Below are positions 15,746-18,447 of a DNA stretch of 18,447 nt, piece after piece. The notes below the pieces were generated by a model. That model did not search any database, was not told where the DNA came from, and saw only the letters and a program-made list of their open reading frames with translations. Both the position numbers and the translations under genes were made by a program. The stretch covers positions 1 to 18,447 of the forward strand of contig DIYE01000315.1 in the NCBI GenBank assembly GCA_002428885.1, in the 5' to 3' direction. Position 1 is the stretch's first letter; every line of letters starts with the position of its first letter. The DNA is from Alphaproteobacteria bacterium UBA6062 (lineage in GTDB: Bacteria > Pseudomonadota > Alphaproteobacteria > Sneathiellales > Sneathiellaceae).

Positions 15746-16345
15746 ATGGGCCTTGTTTCAGAAGATGATACCGGGTACGAAGTTGCTCAGAAAGCAGGTA
15801 TTCTGCGCTCCTTGCAGCGATTCAGTAACGCTGTTGCTGCAACAGAGGCACCGCTTGCCGGCTTCCTGATTGCGGTTGTGTTTGGATTGCTGATTACCAA
15901 TGTCGTAACACGTGCTCTTACCATACCGGTCTACTGGATTGATGAACTGGCAATTTATGCCATGATCTGGTCGGCTTTCCTGGGCGCTTCTTTTTGCCTG
16001 AATAAAAAATCCCATATAGCCGTGACGCTGCTCGCTGATATGGTGCCGCGCAGGTTTGCCGGAATATTCGCCGTCGCCAGTAACACGCTGTTGGTGGCGT
16101 TCTTCCTGATCTTTGCCTATGTTCTCTGGCGGTGGTTTGATCCATTGACTTTGATGACATCCGGCAGCCTGTCCGGTTTTTCCCAGGCGACTTTCAACTT
16201 TATGTATGAAGAACCGACCACCACGATCGGTTTCAGAAAGGTCTGGTTCTGGTTGATCCTGCCGGTCTTCTGCCTGACAGGATTACTGCATACAGTGACG
16301 GCTCTGGTCGGTGCCTTTAGTCGTTATACCGGAAAGGGAAGCTGA
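15746..16345 (+). CDS. TRAP transporter small permease (DctQ type), system 2
   Basis: 199 residues from the ATG at 15746, chosen because AAAAGGG lies five bases upstream. The in-frame GTG codons at 15719 and 15740 are less well placed. It has a longer N-terminal cytoplasmic segment (about 35 residues) than the system 1 subunit, then four membrane helices. ALTIPVYWIDELAIYAMIWSAFLG and NKKSHIAVTLL match the DctQ pattern. The stop TGA overlaps the ATG of the large permease by one base (TGATG), so the two are translationally coupled. It is only distantly similar to the system 1 small permease, which argues against a recent duplication. Confidence 0.92.
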   Translation: MGLVSEDDTGYEVAQKAGILRSLQRFSNAVAATEAPLAGFLIAVVFGLLITNVVTRALTIPVYWIDELAIYAMIWSAFLGASFCLNKKSHIAVTLLADMVPRRFAGIFAVASNTLLVAFFLIFAYVLWRWFDPLTLMTSGSLSGFSQATFNFMYEEPTTTIGFRKVWFWLILPVFCLTGLLHTVTALVGAFSRYTGKGS

Positions 16346-17619
16346 TGTTTATCTCTTCTTCCTTTGCGGTTTTGATCCTCGCGGGATTGCCGGTTGCCTT
16401 CGTCCTCGCACTCACCGCTTTTATTTACATACTGTCCAGTGGCAATGTCATGTTGCTGCAGTCTTATGCCCAGCAGATGTATGGAGGATTGGAAAAATAC
16501 GGATTGCTAGCACTGCCGCTCTTTATCCTGCTCGGAGAATTTATGAATGCCGGCGGTATTGGTCGCCGTCTCATGAGTGTAGCCCTGGCCTTTCTGGGGT
16601 CGGTGAAGGGCGGGCTTGCTTATGTGAATTTGATCTCCAATATGCTGATGGCCTCCATATTGGGATCAACCGTAGCGCAGATTACCATCATGTCCCGGCT
16701 GGCTGTCCCGGAAATGGAAAGAACCGGTTATCCAAGGGATGTTGCTGTCACCATTACCGCCGCCGGGGGATTATTGGCACCGATTATTCCGCCCTCCATG
16801 CTGTTTATTATCTTTGGCGTGGTCGCCCAGATTCCCATTGGGGATCTCTTTATCTCAGGCATTGTTCCCGGACTGCTGATGTTCGCCCTGTTCATTCTGG
16901 TGATCGCGTTCCTGGGATGGCGCTATTCTTTTCCGAAGTCCGACCCTTCAGGCTGGCCGGAAAAAATCACGGCTCTTAAGGATGCGTTGCCGGCAATTTC
17001 TATTCCTGTCTTGATTATCGGCTCCATCCTCGGCGGGCTTGCGACGCCAACGGAAGCTGCGGCTATCGCAACGCTCGCCGCCTTTTTTATCGGCCTATTT
17101 GTTTATAAGGAACTGAGTTTTGCGGATATTGGTCCTGCTTTTGTCAATGCGGCGAGAAATGCGTCGGTCGTCCTGTTCCTCATAGCCGCAGCCCAGGTCT
17201 TCAGCTGGGTTATCACCTTTGAAAATGTTCCGGCGGCAGTGGCGGACTGGCTGCAGTCCATGACGGAATCACCGGTCATCTTCCTGCTGATGTTGAATCT
17301 GCTCCTCTTGTGCCTTGGCATGGTTACGGATCCCATTCCGGCGCTTATCCTGATCGTTCCGGTCTTTCTGCCGGTGGCAACGGATATCTACGGTATTGAT
17401 GCCTATCAGTTCGGTGTCATCGTCTGCCTTAATCTGACTCTGGGTCTGCTGACGCCTCCGGTCGGGACAGGACTGTTTACCGCGGCCCTTATGGGGGAAG
17501 TCCGCGCGGAGAGAATATCCGTTCTGATCCTTCCTTTCTTTTTTGCCGTGGCAATCGTGTTGCTGCTGATTGTCTATTTCCCGTGGCTGGCGACCGGATT
17601 AAAGGATTTGATGGGATGA
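16345..17619 (+). CDS. TRAP transporter large permease (DctM type), system 2
   Basis: 424 residues, about 12 hydrophobic segments. Signatures are LLALPLFILLGEFMNAGGIGRRL, MLMASILGSTVAQITIMSRLAVPEM, GGLLAPIIPPSMLFIIFG and, in the second half, ATPTEAAAIATLAAF and LGLLTPPVGTGLFTA. These are the paired elements that form the transport core of DctM proteins. The start overlaps the stop of the small permease gene by one base. A binding-protein gene follows after 106 bases, giving a Q-M-P order unlike the P-Q-M order of system 1. Confidence 0.95.
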   Translation: MFISSSFAVLILAGLPVAFVLALTAFIYILSSGNVMLLQSYAQQMYGGLEKYGLLALPLFILLGEFMNAGGIGRRLMSVALAFLGSVKGGLAYVNLISNMLMASILGSTVAQITIMSRLAVPEMERTGYPRDVAVTITAAGGLLAPIIPPSMLFIIFGVVAQIPIGDLFISGIVPGLLMFALFILVIAFLGWRYSFPKSDPSGWPEKITALKDALPAISIPVLIIGSILGGLATPTEAAAIATLAAFFIGLFVYKELSFADIGPAFVNAARNASVVLFLIAAAQVFSWVITFENVPAAVADWLQSMTESPVIFLLMLNLLLLCLGMVTDPIPALILIVPVFLPVATDIYGIDAYQFGVIVCLNLTLGLLTPPVGTGLFTAALMGEVRAERISVLILPFFFAVAIVLLLIVYFPWLATGLKDLMG

Positions 17620-17725
17620 GCGGGCAGAACATACGGCACAGTCTTGTGAACGCATTAAGCCTGCAAGCTGCCGAAAGACAAAAAGAAAATACTCACTCAC
17701 TCGATACATCGGGAGGATATTTATC

Positions 17726-18447
17726 ATGAAAATTCTGAAATCACTTATGGCAGGGGCCGTGTTCGCTTGTGCGGCTTTAAACGGGCAGGCTTTGTCGGCC
17801 GCTGAATACCGGATGGGACTGATTACACCGCCGCCTCATCAATGGACAAAAACAGCCGGTCAAGCGACCGCAGATATCAAGTCCCGGACAGACGGGCGTG
17901 TTGATATCCTGATTTTCCCGAGCGGTCAGCTTGGCAATGAAGCGCAGATGCTTCAGCAGTTGCAAAGCGGCGTTATGGATTTTGCCTTTTTTACCCTGGG
18001 TGAGTTTGCCAATCGCGATCCGAATTACGGAATTTTCCTGGCGCCCTATATTGCGAAAAATGTGGCCGAGGCTCAGGTTCTGCTGAAAGGGAAGACGGCA
18101 ACCCGGCTGCTTGAACAACTGAACCGCTTCGGCCTTGTCGGGTTTGGATATGGTATGGCCGGTATGCGCCAGATTGTCATGGCCGGTGATGTAAGTTCTG
18201 TAAAGGATCTGGCGGACCGGAAAATCCGGACCATTCCTTTTGCGCCGGAACTGGATTTTTGGAAGAAAATCGGTGCCGCACCGACACCGATGCCACTCCC
18301 TGCCCTTTATGATGCTTTCGCAAACGGACAGGTGGACGGTATGCAGATCGATTTCGAAAGTACCTGGAACAGCAAGTATTACTCCCATGCCGGATCGATC
18401 GTTGAATCCAACCATATGATGTTTCCGATGATTGCCGTTGGCTCCGC
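17726..18447 (+). CDS. TRAP transporter solute-binding protein (DctP type), system 2 (3' end outside window)
   Basis: An open frame runs from ATG 17726 (GGGAGG at 17711-17716) to the window edge, about 240 residues without a stop. It begins with a signal peptide (MKILKSLMAGAVFACAALNGQALSA). Family features follow: FPSGQLGNEAQMLQQLQSGVMDFAFF, DLADRKIRTIPFAPELDFWKKIGAAPTPMPL with the conserved substrate arginine, and LYDAFANGQVDGMQ. The missing part should be roughly the last 80-100 residues. It is the binding component for the permease pair encoded immediately upstream. It is clearly different in sequence from the system 1 protein, so the two systems probably take different ligands. Confidence 0.93.
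   Translation, partial: MKILKSLMAGAVFACAALNGQALSAAEYRMGLITPPPHQWTKTAGQATADIKSRTDGRVDILIFPSGQLGNEAQMLQQLQSGVMDFAFFTLGEFANRDPNYGIFLAPYIAKNVAEAQVLLKGKTATRLLEQLNRFGLVGFGYGMAGMRQIVMAGDVSSVKDLADRKIRTIPFAPELDFWKKIGAAPTPMPLPALYDAFANGQVDGMQIDFESTWNSKYYSHAGSIVESNHMMFPMIAVGS

Noticed and set aside
16311..16979. 222-residue plus-strand frame rich in Cys, His and Arg
   Set aside because: It runs in another frame over the DctM gene at 16345-17619, whose membrane signatures are unambiguous.
17777..18415. 212-residue open frame on the minus strand
   Set aside because: It lies antisense to the well-supported TRAP binding protein at 17726-18447, has no recognisable domain and has the biased composition of a shadow frame.

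Overview
The window reads as a chromosomal segment of a Gram-negative bacterium, most likely a marine-type alphaproteobacterium. This is an inference: base composition is roughly balanced, there are two TRAP transporter loci within 7 kb, and there is an RTX protein with a type I secretion tail and many exported proteins with Gram-negative export signals. No rRNA, tRNA, CRISPR array, insertion sequence or phage gene was recognised.

Layout. (1) 1-815: the 3' end of an RTX (calcium-binding repeat) protein, closed by a hairpin terminator. (2) 1028-5090, minus strand: three closely spaced genes whose products all carry an N-terminal export signal or anchor. These are a virginiamycin-B-lyase-like beta-propeller with a CxxCH heme site, an SMP-30/strictosidine-synthase-like beta-propeller, and a tandem VOC-domain protein. 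An AraC-type regulator lies directly upstream on the same strand (5198-6205). This looks like a periplasmic metabolic module of unknown substrate and is the best candidate for an undescribed system here. (3) 6432-8891: a MarR regulator divergent from a YceI protein, followed by a cytochrome b561-YceI fusion. The divergent intergenic region is packed with nested palindromes. (4) 9117-11268: an iron-type alcohol dehydrogenase and a TauD/TfdA-type 2-oxoglutarate dioxygenase, convergent. (5) 11716-14712: a complete TRAP transporter in the order P-Q-M, with a strong terminator hairpin between P and Q. (6) 14875-15576: a GntR/FCD regulator, divergent from a second TRAP operon in the order Q-M-P (15746 to the window end). 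The last gene, a solute-binding protein, is cut by the window edge.

How the genes may work together. The right half resembles an uptake and catabolism locus: two TRAP systems import small organic anions, the dioxygenase and dehydrogenase could oxidise the imported compound, and the GntR/FCD protein would sense an organic acid. The left half suggests oxidative and hydrolytic chemistry in the periplasm under AraC control. The middle pair suggests a membrane cytochrome b linked to isoprenoid (quinone-like) carriers under MarR control. Substrates cannot be read from the sequence. Several starts were moved from the longest reading frame to a codon with a good Shine-Dalgarno sequence.
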